DNA from: Halarcobacter sp.
GTDB lineage: Bacteria > Campylobacterota > Campylobacteria > Campylobacterales > Arcobacteraceae
Direction of reading: 5' to 3'
Assembly (NCBI RefSeq): GCF_963676935.1
Contig: NZ_OY781470.1
Location: 992,001-1,056,000, forward strand
Length of the DNA: 64,000 nucleotides
Each line of letters opens with the position of its first letter. Position 1 is the first letter of the stretch. Both the position numbers and the translations under genes were made by a program. The notes under the pieces were generated by a model. That model made no database searches, had not been told where the DNA came from, and was given only the letters and a program-made list of their open reading frames with translations. Of the stretch, positions 35,260-44,207 are shown in pieces.

Positions 35260-36306
35260 ATGATAGAAGATAAAATTTTTACAAAACAAAGATTAATAAA
35301 TCTAGCGATTATAATTACAGCTATTTGGTTTACTTGGTTTGCACAAAACTTTTTTGATGAATATACTGTAAGGATAATTAACAATGTTGCAATTTTTATT
35401 ATACTTGCAGTTTCATATAATTTAATAAATGGTATTACAGGTCAATTATCACTTGAACCAAATGGATTTGTTGCTGTAGGAGCTTATGTTACAGCAATCT
35501 TAACTTTAGATGCAGATGCTATGTATTATCAATTTGATATTGAAGATCCTGCTGGATGGATACTAGTTTTACAAGCAGATTTTATTTGGGCGCTTTTATT
35601 AGCTGGGATTGTTTCATCACTTTTAGCTTTATCTTTGTCATTTCCTGTATTTAGAGTAAGAGGTGACTATTTAGCGATAGTAACACTAGGATTTGGTTTT
35701 ATTATTAGAATTTTAGCAATCAATAACCCTCAAGTGACAAATGGTTCTTTAGGTTTAAATGATATACCTGAATTTTCAAATCTTTATTGGACAGGTGGTA
35801 TTTGTATTTTAGCAGTTTTAGCAATTTTAAATGTAATCTATTCAAAGTATGGTAGAGCTATGAAAGCTGTTAGAGATGATGAAGATGCAGCTACAGCTAT
35901 GGGGATTAATACTTTTAAAACGAAAACATTAGCATTTACAACTTCAGCATTTTTTGAAGGTGTAGGTGGTGGTCTGTTAGCTGCTTTATTAACATCTATT
36001 TCTCCAGATTTATTTACTTTCTTCTTAACTTTCCAACTTTTAATTATAATAATTTTAGGTGGTTTAGGAAGTACAACAGGTGCTATTATTGGTACTGTGT
36101 TTGTTATGGCTGGACTTGAATGGATTAGATTCTTAGATGAACCAATGAATATATTTGGTTATCAAACAGAAGGTTTACCTGGAATGAGAATGGTTGTATT
36201 CTCTCTTATTCTTATCATAGTTATGTTATTTGCAAGAGAAGGAATGATGGGTAAAAAAGAATTATTTGAATTGAAATTTTTCAAAAAAAGAAAGGGTGGT
36301 AAATGA
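35260..36306 (+). CDS. livM: Branched-chain amino acid ABC permease LivM
   Basis: A 348-residue permease with about nine or ten hydrophobic helices. LivM landmarks are GQLSLEPNGFVAVGAY, the cytoplasmic SKYGRAMKAVRDDEDAATAMGIN loop that contacts the ATPases, and GGLGSTTGAIIG. The C-terminus is basic. It overlaps livG by 4 bp (ATGA), so it is translationally coupled. Confidence 0.93.
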   Translation: MIEDKIFTKQRLINLAIIITAIWFTWFAQNFFDEYTVRIINNVAIFIILAVSYNLINGITGQLSLEPNGFVAVGAYVTAILTLDADAMYYQFDIEDPAGWILVLQADFIWALLLAGIVSSLLALSLSFPVFRVRGDYLAIVTLGFGFIIRILAINNPQVTNGSLGLNDIPEFSNLYWTGGICILAVLAILNVIYSKYGRAMKAVRDDEDAATAMGINTFKTKTLAFTTSAFFEGVGGGLLAALLTSISPDLFTFFLTFQLLIIIILGGLGSTTGAIIGTVFVMAGLEWIRFLDEPMNIFGYQTEGLPGMRMVVFSLILIIVMLFAREGMMGKKELFELKFFKKRKGGK

Positions 36307-37070
36307 TTTTAGAAGTATGTAACGTAACAAAAAAATTTGGTGGAGTTACAGCTATAAATGAAACATCTTTTCATGTAAAAGAGAAAGAGATTTATGGTTT
36401 AATTGGTCCAAATGGTGCTGGAAAAACTACAATGTTTAATATTATTACAGGTAATTATGAACCAACTCAAGGACAAATAAAATTTCATGGTCAAAGAATT
36501 GATGGTATAAAGCCTCATAAAATTGTACATAGAGGAATAGCAAGAACTTTTCAAAATATTAGATTATTTACATCTATGACTGTTTTAGATAATGTTTTAA
36601 TAGGATTTGATTATCAAGCGGAGTATACTTATTTAGAAGCTATTTTTAGATTACCTAGATTTTTTAAAGAAGAAATAAGAGTTAAAAAAAGAGCTTTTGA
36701 AATTATGGAAATACTAGGTATCTCTAAATATGCAGATGAGATGGCAACTTCACTTTCTTATGGTCAGCAAAGAAAAGTTGAGATAGCAAGAGCTTTGGCA
36801 GCTTCTCCTCAACTTTTATTATTAGATGAGCCAGCTGCAGGAATGAATCCTCAAGAAACCCATGAGTTAGCAGAACTTTTTTTTAAGATTAGAGATGAAT
36901 TTGATATTACAATTTTATTAATTGAACATGATATGAAATTTGTAAACAAACTTTGTGATAGAGTTATGGTACTTGATTATGGTAAAACTATTTTTGAGGG
37001 TGATATTAAAGATGCAATTAAAGATGAAGAAGTTATAAAAGCTTATCTTGGAGATTTTAAACATGCTTAG
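36303..37070 (+). CDS. livG: Branched-chain amino acid ABC ATPase LivG
   Basis: A 255-residue ATPase with Walker A GPNGAGKTT, a Q-loop in ARTFQNIRLF, signature LSYGQQRK, Walker B LLLLDEPAAGMNP and switch His in LIEHDM. The GMNP stretch is typical of LivG rather than LivF. Together with LivF it powers the LivHM channel. The last 8 bases overlap the livF start. Confidence 0.95.
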   Translation: MILEVCNVTKKFGGVTAINETSFHVKEKEIYGLIGPNGAGKTTMFNIITGNYEPTQGQIKFHGQRIDGIKPHKIVHRGIARTFQNIRLFTSMTVLDNVLIGFDYQAEYTYLEAIFRLPRFFKEEIRVKKRAFEIMEILGISKYADEMATSLSYGQQRKVEIARALAASPQLLLLDEPAAGMNPQETHELAELFFKIRDEFDITILLIEHDMKFVNKLCDRVMVLDYGKTIFEGDIKDAIKDEEVIKAYLGDFKHA

Positions 37071-37758
37071 TGTAAAAAATTTAGAAGTATATTATGGTTT
37101 AATTAAGGCTGTAAAAGGAATTGATTTTGAAGTAAAAGCTGGGCAAATAGTTTCTTTAATAGGAAGTAATGGTGCTGGTAAAACTTCAACCTTGCAATCA
37201 ATTGTTAATGATGTAAAGAAAAAAGGTGAGATTATTTTTAATGATTTAGATATCTCAAATCATAAAACACATAAGATAATAAAAGAGGGGATTTCATTAG
37301 TTCCAGAAGGAAGAAGAGTATTCCAAAATTTAACTATAGAAGAAAATCTTAGAATGGGTGCTTTTAATAATGATGAGTTATACAAAGAGTATCAAGAAAG
37401 GATGTTTAAATTATTTCCAAGATTGATTGATAAAAAAGGTCAATTAGGAGGTACAATGAGTGGTGGAGAGCAACAAATGCTTGCAGTTGCTAGAGCATTG
37501 ATGTCTTCACCTAAACTTTTAATGTTAGATGAACCTTCATTAGGCTTAGCTCCTAAAATTGTGGGTGAACTTTTTGAAACAATTATAAAATTAAAAGAAG
37601 AGGGTATTACAATTCTTTTAGTTGAGCAAAATGCTTTTGCAGCTTTAGATATATCTAATTATGCGTATGTATTAGAAAATGGTCTAGTAGCTTTAGAAGG
37701 TGATGCAAAAGAACTTATTAACTCAGATGAAATAAGAAAAAAATATTTAGGTGCTTAA
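37063..37758 (+). CDS. livF: Branched-chain amino acid ABC ATPase LivF
   Basis: A 231-residue ATPase with Walker A GSNGAGKTS, signature MSGGEQQM, Walker B LLMLDEPSLGLAP and switch residue VEQNAF. The LGLAP stretch is the LivF form. The ATG at 37063 (MLSVKNLEVYYG) fits the family and has GGAG 9 bp upstream; a TTG at 37048 would add five residues. It is the last gene of livJHMGF and is followed by a perfect 14-bp hairpin. Confidence 0.95.
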   Translation: MLSVKNLEVYYGLIKAVKGIDFEVKAGQIVSLIGSNGAGKTSTLQSIVNDVKKKGEIIFNDLDISNHKTHKIIKEGISLVPEGRRVFQNLTIEENLRMGAFNNDELYKEYQERMFKLFPRLIDKKGQLGGTMSGGEQQMLAVARALMSSPKLLMLDEPSLGLAPKIVGELFETIIKLKEEGITILLVEQNAFAALDISNYAYVLENGLVALEGDAKELINSDEIRKKYLGA

Positions 37759-37780
37759 TTAAATATTTTCTGCAAAATTT

Positions 37781-37822
37781 AAAAAGTTAATAGTAAAACT
37801 ATTTATAAACTATTAACTTTTT
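37781..37822 (+). terminator. Terminator of the liv operon
   Basis: AAAAAGTTAATAGT (37781-37794) pairs perfectly with ACTATTAACTTTTT (37809-37822) across a 14-nt loop. The symmetric A/T ends could let it work on both strands. Confidence 0.8.
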
Positions 37823-37862
37823 ATCACTATAATTACAATGATAAATTTAAATTAGGATAGAT

Positions 37863-38264
37863 ATGCTTTTAATGAAACTTGAAGCAAGAGAGAAATTCTC
37901 TTTTTTGCAACTTGCGCACTATTTAGCGAGAATTGATAATGATTATGGTGAAAAAGAACAAGAAATTATTTTAGAATATTGTGCAGAGATGGGTATTGAA
38001 AATGATGATAATTTTGATATAAATGAGTTTTCTTTAGAAGATACATTAAAAGATTTTAGAACGGAAAAGAGTAAAAAAATTGTTGTATTAGAATTAATGA
38101 TTTTAATACATGCTGATGATAAATTTGATTTAAAAGAAAGAACATTGATCTCAAAAATAAATGATACTTTTAAATTATCTCCACAAAATTTAGAGTTTTG
38201 TTCACAATGGGGAAAAGGTGTTGCAGCGTTATATTCACAGGGAAAACTTTTTATTAATAACTAA
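37863..38264 (+). CDS. TerB-like small acidic protein
   Basis: A 133-residue soluble, mostly helical protein. FLQLAHYLARIDNDYGEKEQEII and LELMILIHADDKFDLKERTLI form the paired acidic helices typical of the TerB/DjlA fold (xxADGxxxxxE-like repeats), thought to bind metal or partner proteins. AGGATAG precedes the start. It is the first gene of a short run towards priA. A specific function cannot be given. Confidence 0.6.
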   Translation: MLLMKLEAREKFSFLQLAHYLARIDNDYGEKEQEIILEYCAEMGIENDDNFDINEFSLEDTLKDFRTEKSKKIVVLELMILIHADDKFDLKERTLISKINDTFKLSPQNLEFCSQWGKGVAALYSQGKLFINN

Positions 38265-38326
38265 TAAAAAAATAATTTTTACTGTTTAAACAGTTTTTCT
38301 AGGATAAATTAGATAAAATAATATGT

Positions 38327-38530
38327 ATGGAAATCATTGAAAAATTAAATATGAAAATTGACAAACTATTATATCAATATGAACTCTTGAAAAAAGAGAA
38401 TGAAAACTTACGTCAAGATTTAGATGATTTAAAAAATAAAAACGATGAGTTGGAGAGAAATAACCAAGATATGCTTCTAAGAATTGATAGTACTCTAACT
38501 TTTGTAGAGGCAAAGAATATTGGAAAATAA
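38327..38530 (+). CDS. Small coiled-coil protein (possibly ZapB-like)
   Basis: A 67-residue protein, almost entirely a heptad coiled coil (KIDKLLYQYELLKKENENLR, DLDDLKNKNDELERN). Its end overlaps the next gene by 11 bp, and that gene resembles ZapA. A short coiled coil paired with ZapA-like protein suggests a cell-division accessory role, but this rests on context and overall shape only. Confidence 0.55.
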   Translation: MEIIEKLNMKIDKLLYQYELLKKENENLRQDLDDLKNKNDELERNNQDMLLRIDSTLTFVEAKNIGK

Positions 38531-38729
38531 ATTGACATTTCATATAAATAATATGGCTTATACTATTGTTGTAGATGAAAAAATAGCAAAAGAGATTACT
38601 CGATATTTAGATTTAGATAAAAATTTAGATACAAGAGAATTATTAGCTGCTTATATTAGAATTTCGCAAGAATTTAGTAGTTTTAAGAACGATTTAGAAG
38701 AGATTTCTGAAAAAATACCCAAACTTTAA
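38520..38729 (+). CDS. ZapA-like small protein
   Basis: A 69-residue protein starting at TTG (38520). NKLTFHINNMAYTIVVDEKIAKEI followed by a helical tail resembles the beta-hairpin plus helix layout of ZapA, a stabiliser of FtsZ filaments, though shorter than usual. It overlaps the coiled-coil gene and ends 2 bp before the pseudopilin-like gene. The homology is weak by eye. Confidence 0.45.
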   Translation: MENKLTFHINNMAYTIVVDEKIAKEITRYLDLDKNLDTRELLAAYIRISQEFSSFKNDLEEISEKIPKL

Positions 38730-38731
38730 TT

Positions 38732-39163
38732 ATGAGGAAAGCTTTTTCACTAATTGAATTAATATTAGTACTTGTAGTTATCTCAATATTATCTGTATTT
38801 ATTTTGTCAAAATTTGATGACTCTTCGGAATTTGCTAATAAAACAAAAGTTAAATCAGAAATTGCACTTATTAGAAACGGAATAAGTAAACAAATTAGCT
38901 CCAATGTTTTACTAAATAAAGATGAAAATATATATTTAGATAAAGAGAGTGTTAATCTAGAAGGAAGTTTACTTTTTAAAAATATTTTGGATTTTCCTTT
39001 AATCTCAACAAGTGAAGACAAAAAAGAGTTAGGAAAGTGGATAAAAACTTCATCAAATAGATATATAATTTATATCTCAAATGATGAATATTTAGAATTT
39101 ACTTTTGAAAATAACAGTTTTGTATGTAAAAGTGATAAAGAATTATGTGTGAGTTATGAATGA
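38732..39163 (+). CDS. Prepilin-like protein with type IV N-methylation motif
   Basis: A 143-residue protein. The N-terminus MRKAFSLIELILVLVVISIL has a short basic leader, then F/SLIEL with the conserved Glu5 and a hydrophobic helix, as in type II secretion or type IV pseudopilins. Two cysteines near the C-terminus (FVCKSDKELCV) could form a disulfide loop. It overlaps priA by 4 bp. No secretion or pilus genes lie nearby, so its machinery is unknown. Confidence 0.75.
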   Translation: MRKAFSLIELILVLVVISILSVFILSKFDDSSEFANKTKVKSEIALIRNGISKQISSNVLLNKDENIYLDKESVNLEGSLLFKNILDFPLISTSEDKKELGKWIKTSSNRYIIYISNDEYLEFTFENNSFVCKSDKELCVSYE

Positions 39164-41007
39164 ATTATTATGAACTTGTTATATTAAAATCTCCTCAGTC
39201 ACCATTAACTTATCAGAGTGATGAACAACTAGAAATTGGTTCAAAAGTTTTAGTTTCAATAAGAAATAGAAAAAACTTATGTGAAGCTGTAGTTATTAAA
39301 AATGTTGAAAAGCCATCTTTTAAATGTAATGATATACTTGAGATTACTAAATACTTTTATAATGACAAGATGATTGGAATCTCAACATTTATCTCTCAGT
39401 ATTATGTTTGTTCTTTAGGTGAGGCATTAAGCATTTTTACCCCATATAACAAAGAGATAGAATATATAAATGATGAGATTAATTATAACTCAAATATACA
39501 ATTATCTACTGAACAGCAAAAAGCTTTCGACTTTTGTGAAGAGAAAAAACAAGCTTTGCTTTTTGCAAATACTGGTAGTGGTAAAACAGAAATTTATATA
39601 AAAACTATAGAAAAAATTTTAAATAGTGGATCAAATGCAGTACTTCTTATGCCTGAAATTTCCCTAACACCTCAAATGCAAAATAGATTAGAAAAAGTTT
39701 TTGGTGAAAATGTTGCAATATGGCACTCTAAAGTATCTAAAAAAAGAAAAAATGAAATATTAGAAGGTGTTTATACAAATAAAATAAAGTTAATAGCAGG
39801 AGCAAGATCCGCACTTTTTTTACCTTTTAAGGATTTAAAATTAATAGTTGTTGACGAAGAGCATGATGAGTCTTATAAAAGTGATAGTAAACCAAGATAC
39901 AATGCAAAAGATTTATCTTTATATATTGCTAAAAAATATGATTTAAGACTTATATTAGGAAGTGCTACAGCTTCTATCTCTTCTTTCCATAAAATTCCAT
40001 ATTATAGATTAAAACAAACATTTTATGAAACTAAAAAAAGGATTTTATTTGATGATTCCTCTTTAGAATTATCTCCTAAGATTATCAATAAAATAGCTTC
40101 AACTTTAAACAATGAAAATCAGGTAATTGTATTTTTACCTACTAGAGCAAATTTTAAATATCAAATATGTACAGATTGTGGAAAATCTGTAGAGTGTCCT
40201 TTTTGTTCAGTATCAATGAGTTTACATAAAAATGATTTAGCCTTAAAGTGCCATTATTGTGGATACACACAAAAAATACCTGAAACCTGTCCCTCTTGTA
40301 ATACTGGGGTAATACATAATTTAAGAGTTGGTACAGCAGAGATAGAAGAGAGATTAAAAGAGTTATTTCCAGAAAAATCTATAAAAAGATTTGATAGAGA
40401 TGAGATAAAAACAGATACAAAACTAAAATCTGTGTTAAATGATTTTAACAACAATAAAATAGATATCTTAGTTGGTACACAAATGCTTTCAAAAGGGCAT
40501 GATTATCACAATGTTAAATTAGCAGTTGTTTTAGGAATTGATGCTGTTTTAAATATGAACTCTTATAAATCAAGGGAAAGAGCCTTGTCTTTACTTATAC
40601 AAATAGCTGGAAGAAGTGGAAGAAAAGGTGAAGGTGAAGTAATAGTTCAAACGCAAAATCAAGACTTCTTTGAATTTTATATGAATGATTGTGATTATGA
40701 AGAGTTTTTATCTAGTGAATTAGAGTTTAGAGAAGAGCTTTATCCTCCATTTTTAAAGATGGCAAAAGTATTATTTGCCCATTCAAATGGTTTAAAAGTA
40801 AAAGATGAAATGGATAAATATATAAAGATTTTGAAAAAGATTGAGAATATTGAAGTAGTAGGCTTTGGACAAAGTGCAATTTTTAAGTTGGCAAATAAAT
40901 ATAGATATGAGATTATTTTACGCTCTTCAAATATAAAAGCTCTATTAACTGCTTTACATAGTATTGATTCTTCTATGGCAACTATTGATATGGATACTAA
41001 CTTTTAG
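39160..41007 (+). CDS. priA: Primosomal replication helicase PriA
   Basis: A 615-residue superfamily 2 helicase that reloads the replisome at stalled forks. It has Walker A FANTGSGKTEIYIK, a DEEH box (VVDEEHDESYKSD) and a zinc-binding block with eight Cys (CTDC, CPFC, CHYC, CPSC, about residues 335-385). Motif V/VI regions are GTQMLSKGHDY and LIQIAGRSGRKGEG. It is shorter than Escherichia coli PriA (732) because the N-terminal DNA-binding domain is reduced, which is common in Campylobacterota. Confidence 0.95.
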   Translation: MNYYELVILKSPQSPLTYQSDEQLEIGSKVLVSIRNRKNLCEAVVIKNVEKPSFKCNDILEITKYFYNDKMIGISTFISQYYVCSLGEALSIFTPYNKEIEYINDEINYNSNIQLSTEQQKAFDFCEEKKQALLFANTGSGKTEIYIKTIEKILNSGSNAVLLMPEISLTPQMQNRLEKVFGENVAIWHSKVSKKRKNEILEGVYTNKIKLIAGARSALFLPFKDLKLIVVDEEHDESYKSDSKPRYNAKDLSLYIAKKYDLRLILGSATASISSFHKIPYYRLKQTFYETKKRILFDDSSLELSPKIINKIASTLNNENQVIVFLPTRANFKYQICTDCGKSVECPFCSVSMSLHKNDLALKCHYCGYTQKIPETCPSCNTGVIHNLRVGTAEIEERLKELFPEKSIKRFDRDEIKTDTKLKSVLNDFNNNKIDILVGTQMLSKGHDYHNVKLAVVLGIDAVLNMNSYKSRERALSLLIQIAGRSGRKGEGEVIVQTQNQDFFEFYMNDCDYEEFLSSELEFREELYPPFLKMAKVLFAHSNGLKVKDEMDKYIKILKKIENIEVVGFGQSAIFKLANKYRYEIILRSSNIKALLTALHSIDSSMATIDMDTNF

Positions 41008-41069
41008 GTTTAGAAGCTTTTATGACAAATTTGAGTATAATCAGCCTCAAAATTTTATAAGGAAAAGTT

Positions 41070-42257
41070 ATGGCATTTACAAAAGATGATTTTAAAAATA
41101 AAATTGAAGAGATTCAATCTCAACCTTGGTATAAAGAACCTTTAGGTTTTGGTATTGCAAGAGTTGATAGAGGACAATTAAATAAAGATAAAATTCTACA
41201 AGCTACTTATCCTGTAGTAAACTGGAAAGAAAATTATGGTTCAGCAGCAGTTTTCTTAAATGCATTAAAAGAATCAGGTGTTGAAGTAGATACTTCAAAG
41301 TCTGAATTTGTATGTAGTGTAAGTGATGAATTTTTAACTTCTTGTATTGAAGTTTTTAGACCATATATTCCAGAAGCAAAAGGATCTGAGCATAGAAATG
41401 TTCAAGTTGTTTCACAATTAGCTTCATTACCTATAGATACAGGTTTTTCTGGTGATGATTATAAGATTGTATTTATTTTCGCTGATGAAACAGTTGAGTC
41501 TGTAGAAGCTGCATATTTAAAACTATATGCACTTTCAACTGGAAAAGCTGCTCTTAGATCACTTAATTTAAATGGTATTTTTGGAGCACTTCACAATTGT
41601 GCATGGGTTGGAAATGAACCTATTGAATTAGATTGGTTAAGAGAGAATGAGATTTCACTAAAATTAAGTGGTAAATATCCAGAAGTTACAATGGTTGATA
41701 AGTTCCCAAGATTTTTATCTCATGTAATTCCTGCTGATAATACAAGAATTTTAGAAACTAGTAAAGTTAGATTTGGTGCTCAATTGGCAGCTGGAACAAC
41801 AGTTATGCCTGGTGCTGCATATATTAACTTTAATGCTGGTACTGAAGGTTCAGTAATGGTTGAGGGAAGAATCTCTTCTTCTGCTGTAGTTGGAGCTGGT
41901 TCAGATGTTGGTGGAGGAGCTTCTATTCTTGGTGTTCTTTCTGGAACTGATGGTGTACCTGTTTCTATTGGTGAGAATACACTTCTTGGTGCTAACTCTT
42001 GTACTGGTACAGCTATTGGTGATGGATGTATTTTAGATGCAGGTGTAACAATCTTACCAGGAACAAAAATTACTCTTTCTGAAAAAGCTGTAGCAGCAAT
42101 TGCTGAGATTAATCCAGATAAAGAGATTAAAACACTTATGAGAGGTATGGACTTCTTAGGAGTAAATGGAGTTCACTTTAGACAAAACTCTGTTACAGGG
42201 CAAATTATTGCTATGAGAAGTACTAGAGAAGTTAAACTTAACGCTGACCTTCACTAG
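41070..42257 (+). CDS. dapD: Tetrahydrodipicolinate N-succinyltransferase
   Basis: A 395-residue enzyme of lysine/diaminopimelate synthesis that succinylates tetrahydrodipicolinate using succinyl-CoA. The C-terminal left-handed beta-helix shows hexapeptide repeats (AAGTTVMPGAAYINFNAGTE, ISSSAVVGAGSDVGGGASIL). It is the long actinobacterial/campylobacterial type rather than the ~274-residue Escherichia coli form. AAGGAAAAG precedes the start. A strong hairpin follows immediately. Confidence 0.92.
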   Translation: MAFTKDDFKNKIEEIQSQPWYKEPLGFGIARVDRGQLNKDKILQATYPVVNWKENYGSAAVFLNALKESGVEVDTSKSEFVCSVSDEFLTSCIEVFRPYIPEAKGSEHRNVQVVSQLASLPIDTGFSGDDYKIVFIFADETVESVEAAYLKLYALSTGKAALRSLNLNGIFGALHNCAWVGNEPIELDWLRENEISLKLSGKYPEVTMVDKFPRFLSHVIPADNTRILETSKVRFGAQLAAGTTVMPGAAYINFNAGTEGSVMVEGRISSSAVVGAGSDVGGGASILGVLSGTDGVPVSIGENTLLGANSCTGTAIGDGCILDAGVTILPGTKITLSEKAVAAIAEINPDKEIKTLMRGMDFLGVNGVHFRQNSVTGQIIAMRSTREVKLNADLH

Positions 42258-42258
42258 T

Positions 42259-42297
42259 AAAAAGATATAAAAGGTGAAAACCTTTTATATCTTTTTT
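42259..42297. terminator. Bidirectional hairpin terminator after dapD
   Basis: AAAAAGATATAAAAGG (42259-42274) pairs perfectly with CCTTTTATATCTTTTT (42281-42296) with a 6-nt loop. It lies between convergent dapD and the GGDEF gene. A second hairpin (42301-42310 with 42319-42328) overlaps the GGDEF stop. Confidence 0.9.
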
Positions 42298-42309
42298 GAT
42301 TAGTGTAGA

Positions 42310-44151
42310 TTAAAATAGATCTACACTAGTAACTTGTTCCTCTTTAAATCTAACTACTTTATCTCTACCACTATTTTTAGCTTCATAAAGTGCTATATCA
42401 GCATTTTTAATTACTGTATCTAGTTTTGTTGAGTCTTGAGGATACATAGATAAACCAATACTTACAGTCTTTTTCAATTTACTTCCTGCATAAACATCAA
42501 TCTCATTTTCTCTAACTCTTTGGGCAATTTTTTGTGCCACATTTAAAGCATCCTCTTCAGATTTAATATTTACAAGAAGTACAATAAACTCTTCACCACC
42601 ATATCTAACAACAATATCTGATTCCCTAACTGTATCTTCTAGTATTTGAGCTAATTCTTTTAATACTAAATCCCCAATATCATGGCCATATTCATCATTT
42701 ACAGCTTTAAAGTGGTCCATATCAAGCATTAAGATACCAATATTTCCATTTTCTCTTTTTATTTGAGGGAGAAGCTTTTTAGAGTGTTCTTCTAAAAATT
42801 TTCTATTATATAAACCAGTTAGTCCATCTTTAAATGCAGATTCTTTTAATACTGCCATTAATAATTTAACTTCTATTACGGGAGCAGTTTCAGTTAAATA
42901 ACTTTTGATAAATGTAACTTTTTCTTTTAATTTTTCTAGTTTTTCTTTTGTATCACATGTGATATGAATAATTAGATAATGACTTTTTGAAATATCAATA
43001 TTTATACAATAATAGAATTTTTCCGTGTTTGTATAATATTGGCAACTATTATGAAAATCAATAGATACTACATCGTGTTTAGTTCTAGCACATCTACACA
43101 ATTCAGGTGTACTAGTCATAGTTTTTTCACAATAAAAAGAATCACCATACTCAATAACTTTTCTCATTTTATGTTTTGCTACATCTATTTCAACAAAAGT
43201 AAAATTTTCTAAGTCAAATCTATTTATCATAACTTGTTTTAGTCTACAGTAGATTTCATCTAAAGTACTATCAAATTCGATTTGTTTTTTGTATTCAAAA
43301 AGATTTGATAAGTTATCGATAATCTCTTTAGATTCTATTAAAGGATTTCTTTGTATATTTGAAGTTTTAAATCCTGTATAAACTTGTAGTTTTTTATCAA
43401 TATCACTTGTTGTATCTTTAAAAATTTCAAGTAGATTATTATAATCATTTGTAATATGAATAATATCATTTGACAACTCTTTTGGTGCATCAATTTTATC
43501 AAATATACCTTGTGTTGCATTTGATATATTTGATTTAAATAGTTCATATAGTCTAAAATATGGCATTATATATTTTTTATTATAAATTAAGAAGAATATA
43601 ATCGTCAGTAGAATAAATACAGAAACGATATAAATAGATTCAATTCCTATCTCTTTTAGTGTACTTATATCTAAAACTAGTGACACAGCACCTAAGGTTG
43701 TTCCTTGTTTTACATTATGACATTGTAAACAATCAATCCCTTTTTCAGCTATGGCATTGTATGGAATAGTAACCCTAACAGTTGTATGGGTTATTGATTC
43801 ATCAAGTTCATAATACATCTCACCACTATTTAATACTTTTTTATCAATATCATCTTGTGGTAAATCTCTTACATTACCAAATTGTTCATTAACATGATCA
43901 CTTCTTGATATCCAAAGTTTATTAACATTTTTCATATTTGATATTGATTGGATAAAAGTTCCAACTTGATCCATATTTCCATTAACCATATGTGAAGTTA
44001 ATCCACTTTTTACAGCTTCAGAAATAGAAACAGCGTTATGAATTGCTGATTTAATACCTGCACTTCTTAAGTTGTATAAACTTAATGCAGTAATTGAGAT
44101 AGATAATGCAATTACCATTAAAACAGAATTTAAGATTATATTTCGACTCAT
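42310..44151 (-). CDS. Diguanylate cyclase with periplasmic haem c-type (CLQCH) sensor domain
   Basis: A 613-residue protein. TM1 covers about residues 7-27, a periplasmic domain about 28-170 and TM2 about 172-192. A cytosolic linker with a cysteine-containing GAF-like region follows (ELCRCARTKHDV, NSCQYY), then GGDEF with RYGGEEFIVLLV. The periplasmic domain contains C141-L-Q-C144-H145, the covalent haem c attachment motif, as in Tll0287/DUF3365-like sensors. It may therefore sense redox state, O2 or NO and set c-di-GMP. It is a single-gene unit on the minus strand. Confidence 0.88.
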   Translation of the reverse strand: MSRNIILNSVLMVIALSISITALSLYNLRSAGIKSAIHNAVSISEAVKSGLTSHMVNGNMDQVGTFIQSISNMKNVNKLWISRSDHVNEQFGNVRDLPQDDIDKKVLNSGEMYYELDESITHTTVRVTIPYNAIAEKGIDCLQCHNVKQGTTLGAVSLVLDISTLKEIGIESIYIVSVFILLTIIFFLIYNKKYIMPYFRLYELFKSNISNATQGIFDKIDAPKELSNDIIHITNDYNNLLEIFKDTTSDIDKKLQVYTGFKTSNIQRNPLIESKEIIDNLSNLFEYKKQIEFDSTLDEIYCRLKQVMINRFDLENFTFVEIDVAKHKMRKVIEYGDSFYCEKTMTSTPELCRCARTKHDVVSIDFHNSCQYYTNTEKFYYCINIDISKSHYLIIHITCDTKEKLEKLKEKVTFIKSYLTETAPVIEVKLLMAVLKESAFKDGLTGLYNRKFLEEHSKKLLPQIKRENGNIGILMLDMDHFKAVNDEYGHDIGDLVLKELAQILEDTVRESDIVVRYGGEEFIVLLVNIKSEEDALNVAQKIAQRVRENEIDVYAGSKLKKTVSIGLSMYPQDSTKLDTVIKNADIALYEAKNSGRDKVVRFKEEQVTSVDLF

Positions 44152-44207
44152 ATTATAAATACCTTTAAGAATATTATTTTATTATAATTTTTCTTAATAG
44201 CTTATTT

